DNA of 64,000 bases from an uncultured Prevotellaceae bacterium (GTDB lineage: Bacteria; Bacteroidota; Bacteroidia; Bacteroidales; Bacteroidaceae): NCBI GenBank assembly GCA_900316685.1, contig ONDS01000010.1, positions 97,393 to 161,392 on the forward strand, in the 5' to 3' direction. This document shows positions 48,873 to 57,797 of the stretch, one piece after another; the first letter of the stretch is position 1; every line of letters starts with the position of its first letter. The notes beneath the pieces were generated by a model that did no database searches, had not been told where the DNA came from, and saw nothing but the letters and a program-made list of their open reading frames with translations. The position numbers and the translations under genes are program-made.

Positions 48873-49391
48873 TTATTTACCTGTCCCTACAATGGGGTGG
48901 TCCTTGATATACTGGGAAATTAACGCCGAAAAGGTGTCGAAATCGCCTTTAATCTTAAAAGAACTGTTGAAAGATAGATAGCTCTTCCCGTCTTGAAAGA
49001 AAACATAAGCAAAGCCATCGCCACCCGAACTGGTGTCGTGAAGGTCCTTGACCGACAACTTCACAGCAGAGAGCGATTGTATCAACTGATCGAAATCTGT
49101 CGCGCTGCAACCAACACTTCGACGCTCATGCTTGCCGGTACGCATCTCCTGATAGTCCCAGACCAAGGAGTCGCGGTATAGCTCATACTTGGTCTGGGTT
49201 GCTATGCCCGAATTGGTGAACTCGATGTAATTGATCTGGCTCGTTCCTGACTTGATGGATATGCGTTTCTCCATCTCTGTTTGTTCTTCCGTCCCTTCGG
49301 TCTTGATGAAGGCATCTCGCTTGGGTCGTAAACAGAATGAAGTAAGGCCTATGCAGGCAAAACTCAAGATTATGACGATGGATCTTTTCAT
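48873..49391 (-). CDS. Hypothetical exported protein, 172 aa
   Basis: MKRSIVIILSFACIGLTSFC could be a lipoprotein signal (LTSFC). The rest has a beta-rich, charged domain (INYIEFTNSGIATQTKYELY; KSYLSFNSSFKIKGDFDTFS). No family is recognised. It lies 16 bp downstream of the iron alcohol dehydrogenase gene on the same strand, so they may share a transcript. Confidence 0.6.
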   Translation of the reverse strand: MKRSIVIILSFACIGLTSFCLRPKRDAFIKTEGTEEQTEMEKRISIKSGTSQINYIEFTNSGIATQTKYELYRDSLVWDYQEMRTGKHERRSVGCSATDFDQLIQSLSAVKLSVKDLHDTSSGGDGFAYVFFQDGKSYLSFNSSFKIKGDFDTFSALISQYIKDHPIVGTGK

Positions 49392-49407
49392 GATTCTTCG
49401 GGTGTTG

Positions 49408-50589
49408 TCATCTTGCCATCTTGTAGATGGCTTCCATGTCCTTAGCCTCTAACTTCTTAAGGCCGCCGCAGGTGCAGGCGTAGTCGCGGCTGCATTTGCG
49501 AACCATCTCGGTAATCTCCTCGTCGGTGATGTCACGACCGATAAGCTCCTTGATGTTGATGGGCATGCCGATGGCATGGTAGAAACGCTCCATGGCCTCA
49601 ATACCTTGAAGGGCGGTTCCCTCGGGGTCGGAGAAATCGTTGGGCACATCCATCACGTTCACGGCGAAACGCACGAAACGGCTGAGGTTCTCGTGCATGG
49701 TGTAACGGGCCCAGCTGGGCCAGATGGCGGCCAATCCTGCACCGTGGGTCACATCGAACATGCCGCTCAACTCATGCTCCAACTGATGCGTGGCCCAGTC
49801 TTCTTCCACACCGCAACCGGTCAGACCCCAATGGGCTACACTGCCGCCCCACATAATCTGCGAACGGTGGCGGTAATCCTCGGGATTGCGCAACACGGCA
49901 AACACGGCGGTCTTCATGCGACGCAACACGGCCTCGGCCAAGTCGGTGGTCAGGTCCATATCATCGTCCTTGGTGAAATAGCGCTCCATCGTGTGCATCA
50001 TCATATCGGTGACACCAGCGGCTGTCTGATAGGGTGGTAGGGTGAAGGTGCGACAGGGGTTCATGATGGCGAACTTCGGGCGAAGGATGTTGTCGGAGTA
50101 ACCTAACTTCACACCGCCGTCTTCATTGGTGATGACAGTCGATTCGCTCATCTCACTGCCGGCGGCGGGTATGGTGAGCACAGAAGCTACGGGGAGACTG
50201 GCTTTCGGCGACGACAGGCCTAAGTAGAAATTCCATACTTCCTCATCGTTGACTACGCCCATGGCGATGGCTTTGCCTGAGTCGATAACACTGCCGCCGC
50301 CAATGGCGAGGATGAAATCGACGCCTTCTTTCTTGCAGAGGGCGATTCCTTCGTGCACAAGCGACAAACGGGGGTTGGGAACGACACCGCCTAAAGTGAC
50401 ATACTCAATGCCGCCTTCGCTGAGCAATCCGCAGATCTTGTCAAGAAGACCCGAACGGATGGCACTCTTACCGCCATAGTGTACTAGTACCTTGCTGCCG
50501 CCGTATTTCTTTACCAACTGAGCCACTTGCTCTTCTGATTGCTTACCGAACACCACTTCTGTTGGAGCATAATAATTGAAATCTTTCAT
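49408..50589 (-). CDS. Iron-containing alcohol dehydrogenase (YqhD/BDH type)
   Basis: The 393-residue enzyme reduces aldehydes to alcohols with NAD(P)H. FNYYAPTEVVFGKQ is the family start, GGGSVIDSGKAIAMG the dinucleotide-binding loop, and the metal ligands fall in DMMMHTMERYF, HQLEHELSGMFDVTHGAGLA. It is closest to NADPH-dependent butanol/aldehyde dehydrogenases of the YqhD type. Likely used to dispose of reducing power or detoxify aldehydes. Confidence 0.93.
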   Translation of the reverse strand: MKDFNYYAPTEVVFGKQSEEQVAQLVKKYGGSKVLVHYGGKSAIRSGLLDKICGLLSEGGIEYVTLGGVVPNPRLSLVHEGIALCKKEGVDFILAIGGGSVIDSGKAIAMGVVNDEEVWNFYLGLSSPKASLPVASVLTIPAAGSEMSESTVITNEDGGVKLGYSDNILRPKFAIMNPCRTFTLPPYQTAAGVTDMMMHTMERYFTKDDDMDLTTDLAEAVLRRMKTAVFAVLRNPEDYRHRSQIMWGGSVAHWGLTGCGVEEDWATHQLEHELSGMFDVTHGAGLAAIWPSWARYTMHENLSRFVRFAVNVMDVPNDFSDPEGTALQGIEAMERFYHAIGMPINIKELIGRDITDEEITEMVRKCSRDYACTCGGLKKLEAKDMEAIYKMAR

Positions 50590-50701
50590 GTCTTTAGTTG
50601 TTATTTAGGGAATGTTCTCTAAATTTTATCGAAAAATAGTGTTGTAGATGGTTATAGTCACGGTAATGATGTTTTTTCATGTGCAAATTTACTTATTTTT
50701 C

Positions 50702-50731
50702 TTGAAAATAAAGACTTTTTACTTAACTTTG
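50702..50731 (+). promoter_or_regulatory. greA promoter
   Basis: TTG (50702-50704), 19 nt, TAACTTTG (50724-50731). Confidence 0.75.
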
Positions 50732-50765
50732 CACCGAAGAGAGGGAAACTTATTGAAAAAACATT

Positions 50766-51230
50766 ATGGAATATATGTCTCAAGAGGGCTACGATAAGCT
50801 CGTGGCCGAACTGCATCAACTGGAATCCGTAGAACTGCCACAGGTTAGGGAGGCTATAGCCGAGGCGCGCGACAAAGGCGATCTCAGCGAGAATTTCGAG
50901 TATCATGCAGCCAAACGTGAACAAGCAAGAATCTTAGGGCGCATCCGTTTCAAACAGAGAGTCCTTGAAAATGCCAGGGTGCTCGATATGTCGCGGGTAC
51001 ATACGGATAGTGTGCAACTGCTCTGTAAAGTGGAGATGACCAACCTTGCCAACAACATGAGGATGACTTATACTATCGCCAGCCCTCACGAGGCTAACCT
51101 ACGCGAGGGGAAAATATCGGTCAAATCGCCTATAGCGAAAGCGCTCATGGGGAGGAAAGTGGGCGATGTGGTAAGTGTTCAGGTGCCGGCAGGATTAATG
51201 AAACTGCGTATTGAGAGCATACAGTTATAA
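50766..51230 (+). CDS. greA: Transcription elongation factor GreA
   Basis: The 154-residue factor has an N-terminal coiled coil (MSQEGYDKLVAELHQLESVE; AIAEARDKGDLSENFEYHAA), with the acidic tip GDLSEN that enters the RNA polymerase secondary channel, and a C-terminal FKBP-like domain (KISVKSPIAKALMGRKVGDV). It stimulates transcript cleavage in backtracked polymerase. Length is typical. Spacing from its promoter is 34 nt. Confidence 0.96.
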   Translation: MEYMSQEGYDKLVAELHQLESVELPQVREAIAEARDKGDLSENFEYHAAKREQARILGRIRFKQRVLENARVLDMSRVHTDSVQLLCKVEMTNLANNMRMTYTIASPHEANLREGKISVKSPIAKALMGRKVGDVVSVQVPAGLMKLRIESIQL

Positions 51231-51265
51231 TAAGTTCACCCTTTTACCCTTTTTACCTTTCAATC

Positions 51266-52129
51266 ATGTTTACTTTACCTTCTTCCCAGTCTTATCGCTC
51301 TGCAGCGTATGGTCTGCAAAGGGGATTCCTTGCTTTCTTCTTGATGGTGGTCGCAGTCATGACTGCATCCGCACAGTCTTACCGGTTGGTGGAAAATATC
51401 CGTTATACCCAGAAAACGGATGCCTATGCACTTGAACGCCTGAAATTGGATGTCTATCACCCTGTGGATGCAAAGGGTTGCCCTGTCGTGGTATGGTTCC
51501 ATGGAGGTGGGCTTGAGGCGGGAAACAAAGAGATTCCCGATAAGCTGAAAGAGAAAGGTTATGTCGTCGTAGGGGTGAACTACAGATTGCTGCCCAAGGT
51601 GCAAGTCGGCGAACTGATGGACGATGCGGCGGAAGCAGTGGCATGGGTGTTTCGGCATATCGCTGAATATGGGGGCGATGTGAAAAAAATCATCGTCACG
51701 GGACATTCGGCAGGCGGATATATCGCCATGTTGCTGTGTCTGAACAAGGCGTGGCTGGCTGCTTACCAAATAGATGCCGACCAGGTGATGATGTATGCGC
51801 CATTCAGCGGACAAGCCATCACCCACTATAACGTGCGAAAGATGCAGGGCATACCGCCCTTAAAGGCTACCATCGACGAGTTCGCACCGTTGTTCTGGGT
51901 CAGGGCAGACTGTCCTCCTCTCATACTCATCTGTGGTGATAGGGAACTGGAACTCTTCGGACGATACGACGAAAACCAATATCTCGCCCGAATGATGAAA
52001 CTGGCTGGCCATACGCAAACTTATCTTTATGAACTTGATGGACATGGCCACGGAGGAATGGTAGAACCGGGATTCCATATCCTGGAAACGCACATCAAGC
52101 GGATGCTGGGCGAAAAGGTCAATCCATAA
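51266..52129 (+). CDS. Alpha/beta hydrolase (esterase/lipase-like), exported
   Basis: The 287-residue protein begins with a long n-region and a hydrophobic segment (GFLAFFLMVVAVMTASAQ) consistent with export. It has the HSL/BD-FAE features: VVVWFHGGGLEAG (oxyanion HGGG), VTGHSAGGYIAMLL (nucleophile Ser), DRELELFGRYDENQ and DGHGHGGMVEPG (catalytic His). Such enzymes remove acyl groups from polysaccharides or other esters. It is 35 bp downstream of greA and may be read from its promoter. Confidence 0.85.
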   Translation: MFTLPSSQSYRSAAYGLQRGFLAFFLMVVAVMTASAQSYRLVENIRYTQKTDAYALERLKLDVYHPVDAKGCPVVVWFHGGGLEAGNKEIPDKLKEKGYVVVGVNYRLLPKVQVGELMDDAAEAVAWVFRHIAEYGGDVKKIIVTGHSAGGYIAMLLCLNKAWLAAYQIDADQVMMYAPFSGQAITHYNVRKMQGIPPLKATIDEFAPLFWVRADCPPLILICGDRELELFGRYDENQYLARMMKLAGHTQTYLYELDGHGHGGMVEPGFHILETHIKRMLGEKVNP

Positions 52130-52172
52130 TCATGGCTTACTTCCCATATCTGTCGAAAGCCGGCGGATGAAG

Positions 52173-52220
52173 AAGCCCAAAAGCTGAGGGTATTATTCCA
52201 CTGGCTTTTGGGCTTTTTTC
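52173..52220 (+). terminator. Rho-independent terminator after the esterase gene
   Basis: AAGCCCAAAAGC (52173-52184) pairs with GCTTTTGGGCTT (52204-52215), followed by TTTT. It overlaps the 3' end of the convergent rhodanese gene. Confidence 0.8.
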
Positions 52221-52570
52221 CATGCAAGAATGCCACCCTTGAGGTTCACCACCTTGTAGCCGTCGCTCTCCAACTGCTCACAGGCTTGAGCGGAGCGGCG
52301 ACCGCTGCGGCAGTAAACGGCGATGGTCTTGTCCTTGGGCAAGAGCTTTTGGGCCTTCGGCATGAAATCGTCTTGGCGGATGTCTACTTGTAAGGCTCCC
52401 ATGATGTGCCCTTCATTGTATTCGTCGATGGTTCTCACATCAAGCAAAACCACATCGGGACTTGACAGGAGAGCGGCAAACCGCTCTACATCGGCATCTT
52501 CATGTTGGTGATGGCCGCAGGCGCTGGTCAACCCAAGCATGGCTAATATACAGGTCAATATTTTCTTCAT
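52193..52570 (-). CDS. Rhodanese-like lipoprotein
   Basis: Starting at 52570, the 125-residue protein has a lipoprotein signal (MKKILTCILAMLGLTSAC) followed by GHHQHEDADVERF and a single rhodanese domain with LLDVRTIDEYNEGHI and the active-site loop VYCRSGRRSAQA (Cys nucleophile present). Such exported rhodaneses handle sulfane sulfur or redox in the periplasm. The His-rich stretch after the lipid anchor may bind metal. The 3' end overlaps the terminator of the convergent gene. Confidence 0.9.
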   Translation of the reverse strand: MKKILTCILAMLGLTSACGHHQHEDADVERFAALLSSPDVVLLDVRTIDEYNEGHIMGALQVDIRQDDFMPKAQKLLPKDKTIAVYCRSGRRSAQACEQLESDGYKVVNLKGGILAWKKAQKPVE

Positions 52571-52591
52571 ATCTTTCTCTTGAGCTAACAC

Positions 52592-52830
52592 TCTCCCCTC
52601 CTTTTCAAAAGGCGATTTAGTCCTTAAGCGGACAAAATCTTCAAGCAGGAGTGGTTTGTCGAATAATGTCCCAACCTCTTCCCCTCCTTTTCCAAAGGCG
52701 ATTTAGTCCTTAAGCGGACAAAATCTTCAAGCAGGGGTGGTTTGTCGAATAATGTCCCAACCTCTTTTCCTTCTCCCTCCCTTCGGGAGGGTCGGGGTGG
52801 GTTTTCCCTTCGGGAGGGTCGGGGTGGGTA
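52592..52830. repeat. Tandem repeat block with modules A and B
   Basis: A segment of about 85 bp is duplicated: CCCCTCCTTTTCMAAAGGCG, TTTAGTCCTTAAGCGGACAA, AATCTTCAAGCAGGRGTGG, TTTGTCGAATAATGTCCCAA, followed by module B (CCCTCCCTTCGGGAGGGTCG then GGGTGGG). Here the right arm of module A has been replaced by GCGATTTAGTCCTTAAGCGG, a variant not seen at the other loci. Confidence 0.85.
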
Positions 52831-52858
52831 AAAAAAGGTTGCGCCGATAGGCGCAACC
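52831..52858 (-). terminator. Terminator of the leucine-rich-repeat lipoprotein gene
   Basis: On the minus strand GGTTGCGCC (52858-52850), loop TATC, GGCGCAACC (52845-52837), then TTTTTT. Confidence 0.9.
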
Positions 52859-52869
52859 CTCAAAAAATA

Positions 52870-53958
52870 TCATTTGAAAATCTTGTCTCCAAACTTGCTG
52901 AATTCCTTCAGACCCTTCAGCGAGGCGGGCAACGTCTGGCTGACACCGGTCTTGTCCAACTCCAGGCTGTAGAACTTGTCGCAGTTGGCGATGCTGGCAG
53001 GAATGGTGCCTGTCAACTTCGGGTTGTTGCTCAAATCAAGGCTGCGCAACTTGCCATTGCTGCCGATAGTGGCGGGAAGGTCGCCGGAGAGATTGCTCTC
53101 TTCGATGCTCACGTAAGCCAACTCGGGCAATTCAAACAACCATGAGGGCAATTCGGCATCCTTGGAGCAGAGCTTCTTGGTCTGGATATTCTCTAAGGCT
53201 TTCAGGTTCTTCAAAACCTCAGGCACAGCTTCGTCCTTAGATCCTTCGGGATAGTAACGGAAGAAACGCAGTTTCGACAATTTGCCTATCTCCTGGGTCA
53301 GCGGACGGGTGTTCAACTGCTCCTCGGCATTCTCCCAGAAGATGTCTTCCAGGTTGGACAACTGGCCAATCTCGTCGGGGATGTCGGCGCAGGAATACTT
53401 TATGGTGATGGATTTCAGGTTCTTCATCTGGGCCAACTGACTGTAGTTGCCGATGATGCGGTTCGTGGTGAGGTGCTCCAAAGCGGGCAGGTTGATGGTC
53501 TCAGGCAGTGTGCCGTATTGGTCGGCTGCGGCATCATTCTTCACAAACACACGGACGGCAAGGTTCTTCAACTTCGGCAGTCTGAACAATTCGGCGGGAA
53601 CGGGGTTCTTCACCACACTGTCGCGGTTGCTCAGGGAGAGGTCGAGCACTTCCAACTCACTGAGGTTGATAATCTCGGCGGGCAACTGGCCTTTAACAGC
53701 ACTGCTAACCAGACGCAACTCAGTGACACGGCCTTCGGCATTGGTCTTCACTCCGTCCCACTCCGACAGGGGGGCGTCGGTACACCAGTTGGCCTTGTCG
53801 TCTTCATCCCAGTTGGCTCCGTTCAATGATTGGAAAAGACGTTCCAATGTGGCGCGATCATCCAATTTCTCGGCATCACTGCCTTCTACTCCTTTTTTAC
53901 ATGAATAGCTAACGCTAAGTACGGCGACCGCAAGGGCCATCATCATGATTTTCTTCAT
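52870..53958 (-). CDS. Leucine-rich-repeat lipoprotein, 362 aa
   Basis: The lipoprotein signal MKKIMMMALAVAVLSVSYSC is followed by a short domain (RATLERLFQSLNGANWDEDD, typical of Bacteroidota surface LRR proteins) and a series of leucine-rich repeats (LSELEVLDLSLSN; LPKLKNLAVRVF; LSNLEDIFWENAE; KLRSLDLSNNPKLTGTIPAS). Such proteins bind ligands or host factors at the cell surface. The gene is closed by a strong terminator. Confidence 0.88.
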   Translation of the reverse strand: MKKIMMMALAVAVLSVSYSCKKGVEGSDAEKLDDRATLERLFQSLNGANWDEDDKANWCTDAPLSEWDGVKTNAEGRVTELRLVSSAVKGQLPAEIINLSELEVLDLSLSNRDSVVKNPVPAELFRLPKLKNLAVRVFVKNDAAADQYGTLPETINLPALEHLTTNRIIGNYSQLAQMKNLKSITIKYSCADIPDEIGQLSNLEDIFWENAEEQLNTRPLTQEIGKLSKLRFFRYYPEGSKDEAVPEVLKNLKALENIQTKKLCSKDAELPSWLFELPELAYVSIEESNLSGDLPATIGSNGKLRSLDLSNNPKLTGTIPASIANCDKFYSLELDKTGVSQTLPASLKGLKEFSKFGDKIFK

Positions 53959-54033
53959 ATCGCTTTTTATTGGTTAATATTACGTATGCAAAAGTAGTGA
54001 TATTTTTCCAATTAACGAAACAATTCAAACTTT

Positions 54034-55890
54034 TTATTCCACTGTCACGCTCTTGGCCAAGTTGCGGGGCTGGTCCACATTCAGACCTTTGGCCACGGCT
54101 ACATGATAGGCCATCAACTGCAAAGGGATGACGGAGAGTAGGGGGGCGAGCGTGCCTAAGGTCTCAGGTATCTCAATGGTGAACTCGCTCAGGTTGCTCA
54201 CGGTCTCATCTCCCTCGGTCACTATGGAGATGATACGGCCGTTGCGGGCACACACTTCCTGGATATTGCTGATGATCTTCTTGTACAGCTGGTGATGGGT
54301 GGCCACGAATATCACAGGCATCTCCTTGTCTACCAAGGCTATCGGACCGTGTTTCATCTCGGCGGCGGGATAACCCTCGGCATGGATGTAACTGATTTCC
54401 TTCAATTTCAGGGCACCTTCCAACGCTACAGGGTAGTTATAGCCCCGACCCATATATAGGGCGTTGCGGGCATAGGTAAGGATGCGGGCAATGTCCTTGA
54501 TGGCGTCGTTCTTCTCTAATATGCGCTCTATCTTCTCGGGTATCTTGGCGAGCTCTTCTATATGCTGCTCGTAGTCCATGCGGGCAACGGTGCCTTTGTC
54601 GTAACCCAAGGCCAAGGCGAAGAGGGTCAAGACGGTAACCTGACCCGTAAAAGCTTTGGTCGAGGCCACACCAATCTCTGGACCGACGTGGATATAGATG
54701 CCGGTGTCGGAGGCGCGAGCGATACTCGAACCGACCGAGTTGACAATGCCGAAACACAAGGCACCGCGCTCCTTGGCCAACGTGAAGGCTGCCAACGTGT
54801 CGGCGGTCTCGCCACTCTGCGAGATGGCTATCACCACATCACCTTTCTCTATCACGGGGTCGCGATAACGAAACTCGCTGGCGTATTCCACATCGACGGG
54901 CACCTTGCAGAATTGCTCGATCATCTGCTTGCCTATCAGACCGGCATGCCATGAGGTGCCACAGGCTACGATGATGAAACGGTGGGCGGCTTCCAATTCC
55001 TTGCGGTGCAAAGAGATGGCACTGAGTACGATACGATGCTCATCGGGAAGCAAACGACCGCGCATGCAGTCGGCGATGCAACGGGGCTGGTCGAATATCT
55101 CCTTCAGCATGTAATGCTCAAAACCGCCTTTCTCCAATTTGCCCAAATCGATGTCTACATCTTTCACTTCGGCTTCCACTTCATCGCGCGAATTGCTCAG
55201 GTTCTTCACGCTCATGTGCTCGCCACGGCGAATAACAGCTACCTCGTTGTCGTTCAGGTAGACGATATGCTTGGTGTAGCCTACGATGGGAACGGCATCC
55301 GAGGCAATGAAAAACTCCTGGTGATCATCGCCGACGCCAACAACCAACGGACTGCTCTTGCGGGCACACACCATCTCCTCGGGGTGTTCGCGGTCGATAA
55401 CGGCTATGGCATAGGCTCCTACCACACGGCGCAAGGCATACAATACGGCCATGCCTAAATCTAAATGGAAACGTTGCTGTACAAACTCTATCATCTGTAC
55501 CAATACCTCGGTGTCGGTGCTACTCTTGAAACTGTAACCCTTCTCAGTGAGGTATTGCTTGATATAGCCGTAGTTCTCAATGATGCCGTTGTGGACCAAT
55601 GCCAAACGGCCACTCTGGCTCACATGGGGATGGGCGTTCACCGACGACGGCTCACCGTGGGTGGCCCAACGGGTATGGGCGATGCCTATCGTACCGCTCG
55701 TGTCCTGACGGTCGGCAACTTGCTCCAGGTTGCTTACCTTGCCCTTCTCCTTATATATATGAAGGGTGTTGTCATCTTGCAATAAGGCCACACCGGCGGA
55801 ATCGTAACCGCGGTATTCCAACCGCTTCAGGCCTTCAATCAATATAGGGTATGCCTCGCGATGCCCTATGTATCCTACTATGCCACACAT
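54034..55890 (-). CDS. glmS: Glutamine--fructose-6-phosphate aminotransferase
   Basis: The 618-residue enzyme makes glucosamine 6-phosphate, the first step to peptidoglycan and LPS amino sugars. The N-terminal glutaminase domain starts with the processed Cys (MCGIVGYIGHREAYPILIEG, YRGYDSAGVAL); two SIS domains follow (IIVACGTSWHAGLIGKQMIE; VIAISQSGETADTLAAFTLA; ISYIHAEGYPAAEMKHGPIA) and the C-terminus ends NVDQPRNLAKSVTVE as usual. I saw no glmS ribozyme. A long repeat array lies immediately upstream. Confidence 0.97.
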   Translation of the reverse strand: MCGIVGYIGHREAYPILIEGLKRLEYRGYDSAGVALLQDDNTLHIYKEKGKVSNLEQVADRQDTSGTIGIAHTRWATHGEPSSVNAHPHVSQSGRLALVHNGIIENYGYIKQYLTEKGYSFKSSTDTEVLVQMIEFVQQRFHLDLGMAVLYALRRVVGAYAIAVIDREHPEEMVCARKSSPLVVGVGDDHQEFFIASDAVPIVGYTKHIVYLNDNEVAVIRRGEHMSVKNLSNSRDEVEAEVKDVDIDLGKLEKGGFEHYMLKEIFDQPRCIADCMRGRLLPDEHRIVLSAISLHRKELEAAHRFIIVACGTSWHAGLIGKQMIEQFCKVPVDVEYASEFRYRDPVIEKGDVVIAISQSGETADTLAAFTLAKERGALCFGIVNSVGSSIARASDTGIYIHVGPEIGVASTKAFTGQVTVLTLFALALGYDKGTVARMDYEQHIEELAKIPEKIERILEKNDAIKDIARILTYARNALYMGRGYNYPVALEGALKLKEISYIHAEGYPAAEMKHGPIALVDKEMPVIFVATHHQLYKKIISNIQEVCARNGRIISIVTEGDETVSNLSEFTIEIPETLGTLAPLLSVIPLQLMAYHVAVAKGLNVDQPRNLAKSVTVE

Positions 55891-55924
55891 ATTATTATAT
55901 ATAATTATATTGTTAGTTGCTTTC

Positions 55925-56200
55925 TTCCTTTATGGTAACATCCTCCCTCCTTTATGGTAACATCCTCTCTCTTTTATGGTAACTTCTTCCCCTCCTTTAT
56001 GGTAACTTCCACCCTCCTTTATGGTAACTTCCACCCTCCTTTATGGTAACATCCTCTCTCCTTTATGGTAACTTCTTCCCCTCCTTTATGGTAACTTCCT
56101 CCCTCCTTTATGGTAACATCCACTCTCCTTTATGGTATCTTCTTCCCCTCCTTTTCCAAAGGAGGGGTAGGGGTGGTTTGTCAAATAATGTCTCAACCTC
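55925..56200. repeat. 22-bp tandem array and module A upstream of glmS and the protease
   Basis: About ten units of CTTTATGGTAACATCCTCYC (with CACCCTC/TCCCCTC variants) end in one complete module A (CCCCTCCTTTTCCAAAGGAG then GGGTAGGGGTGGTTTGTC, from about 56146). It lies between divergent glmS and the trypsin-like lipoprotein gene; no gene or clear promoter is within the array. Confidence 0.9.
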
Positions 56201-56369
56201 TTTTCCAAAAAACAGAGGAACTAAAAAAAAAAGTCAAGACCACGTTAATAAAAACAAACTTTTTTCCTCGTTTATTGCCTAAAATGAAAATTTTTTTGAT
56301 GTTTTATTCGCAAACTGTCAATCTGTGCAAAATCATACCTCTTTTTGGGCAATTTATCTGGAAATTACT

Positions 56370-56377
56370 TAACTTTG
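56370..56377 (+). promoter_or_regulatory. -7 element of the trypsin-like lipoprotein gene
   Basis: TAACTTTG at 56370-56377 with TTTG (56344-56347) 22 nt upstream. It excludes the in-frame start at 56379 and supports 56430. Confidence 0.6.
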
Positions 56378-56429
56378 CATGGTTTTTGTAACAAAGTGTA
56401 GGAAACTAAAATATTCAATATCATATATA

Positions 56430-57536
56430 ATGAAAAAATTAACAGGATTGTTGCTCATGGCCTTGATAATGATTGGCTGTAGCGGAAAGAAAACGCCAGA
56501 GGAGATCTTCGAGGGGCAGAAATCGGGGGTCGTGTTGGTTCTCAACAAATTTTATTATGAGGTGTCCATGCCCTCGGGACAAAAACTTTATTTTACGGGC
56601 ATAGATAAAGACGGCGACCTCGAGGGGTTCACTGCTGATGAACAGGAGGTGAAACAACACCCGGGCATGCTCAATGGTACCGGATTCTTCATCAGCGACA
56701 CGGGATTGCTCCTCACCAACCGACATGTGGCGGCCACTGAAATCGATGAGAAACAGTTGCACGCCAACCTGCAACGCATCGTGCGTGCAGTCATCATGCA
56801 GTGTGCCTATGCAAGCCAACAACTGGAGATACAATACGACCAGTTGGAACAGCAGCGACAACAACTCATCGCCTATTCGCAGGTTCATGGCACCGTGCCG
56901 GCTGCGGAAATGCAGCAGATTTTGACTGAACAGGCTCGTCTCAAGCAACTATATGAGCAGGTGATGACTACGGCTCAACGCATGAGGTATAACACCAACC
57001 TGAGCGACATCAACCTGCGCGTGGTATGCGAAATCGGAATATCCTACGATGGTGTCAAGGTGCAGTCGCCGGCAGATTTCCTGCAGAGAAACCCGTGTCA
57101 GATTGTCAAGATCTCTGACAAAAACGATGCCGACCTGGCACTGCTGCAACTCAAAAGCAAGAAAACACCAACTAATGCGCATGTCTTCACTTTCGCTGGC
57201 GAAGGCAACAAGAAATTCTTCAATGGTGACGAAGGTGAGGAAAAATTGCGTATCGACCAACAGCTGTATATGATTGGATATAATGCAGGTCTGGTGCTCG
57301 CAACTACGGAAAAAGGTATCAGTGCCCAAATGACAAGTGGAAGGATTACGCAGACTCCCGATGGCGACCGTGTGCTCTACAGCATACCTACCGTACAAGG
57401 GTCGAGTGGTAGCCCTATACTTAATGAGTGGGGCAACGTGGTGGCGGTCAACTTCGCCAAGTTGGCGGGTAGCGATAACTTCAATTTTGGTATCCCGGTC
57501 TCACGTGTCCGCGAATTCCTAAAAGATGTAAGGTGA
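56430..57536 (+). CDS. Trypsin-like serine protease lipoprotein with a coiled-coil insertion
   Basis: The 368-residue protein has a lipobox (MKKLTGLLLMALIMIGC) and an S1-type fold: GTGFFISDTGLLLTNRHVA (His98), DKNDADLALLQLK (Asp235), PTVQGSSGSPILNEWGNVVA (Ser328), a complete triad. Between His and Asp lies an unusual insertion of about 90 residues rich in Gln/Leu (LEIQYDQLEQQRQQLIAYSQ; QILTEQARLKQLYEQVM) that looks like an antiparallel coiled coil. No PDZ domain is present, unlike DegP. It would act in the periplasm. Start chosen from the promoter and the signal peptide. Confidence 0.85.
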   Translation: MKKLTGLLLMALIMIGCSGKKTPEEIFEGQKSGVVLVLNKFYYEVSMPSGQKLYFTGIDKDGDLEGFTADEQEVKQHPGMLNGTGFFISDTGLLLTNRHVAATEIDEKQLHANLQRIVRAVIMQCAYASQQLEIQYDQLEQQRQQLIAYSQVHGTVPAAEMQQILTEQARLKQLYEQVMTTAQRMRYNTNLSDINLRVVCEIGISYDGVKVQSPADFLQRNPCQIVKISDKNDADLALLQLKSKKTPTNAHVFTFAGEGNKKFFNGDEGEEKLRIDQQLYMIGYNAGLVLATTEKGISAQMTSGRITQTPDGDRVLYSIPTVQGSSGSPILNEWGNVVAVNFAKLAGSDNFNFGIPVSRVREFLKDVR

Positions 57537-57539
57537 TAT

Positions 57540-57790
57540 CCTTGCTCCTTTCCATAGGTAACTAATCCCCCTCCTACAAGGAGGGGTTAGGGGAGGTCCT
57601 TTTCCAAGCAAACTAACTTTTCCCCTCCTTTTCCAAGCAAGCTAACTTCTCCCCTCCTTTTCCAAAGGAGGGGCAGGGGTGGTTTGTAAAACAATGTCCC
57701 AACCTCTTTCCCATCTCCCTCCCTTTGGGAGGGCCGGGGTGGGTATTCCCTTTGGGAGGGCCGGGGTGGGTACTCCCAAAGGGAGCGCCG
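57540..57790. repeat. Modules A and B with partial tandem copies
   Basis: A variant module A (CCCCCTCCTACAAGGAGGGG then TTAGGGGAGG) is followed by half units CCCCTCCTTTTCCAAGCAAG plus CTAACTT, a full module A (about 57653) and two module B copies with GGGAGGGCCGGGGTGGGTA. It separates convergent genes. Confidence 0.88.
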
Positions 57791-57797
57791 GATTATA

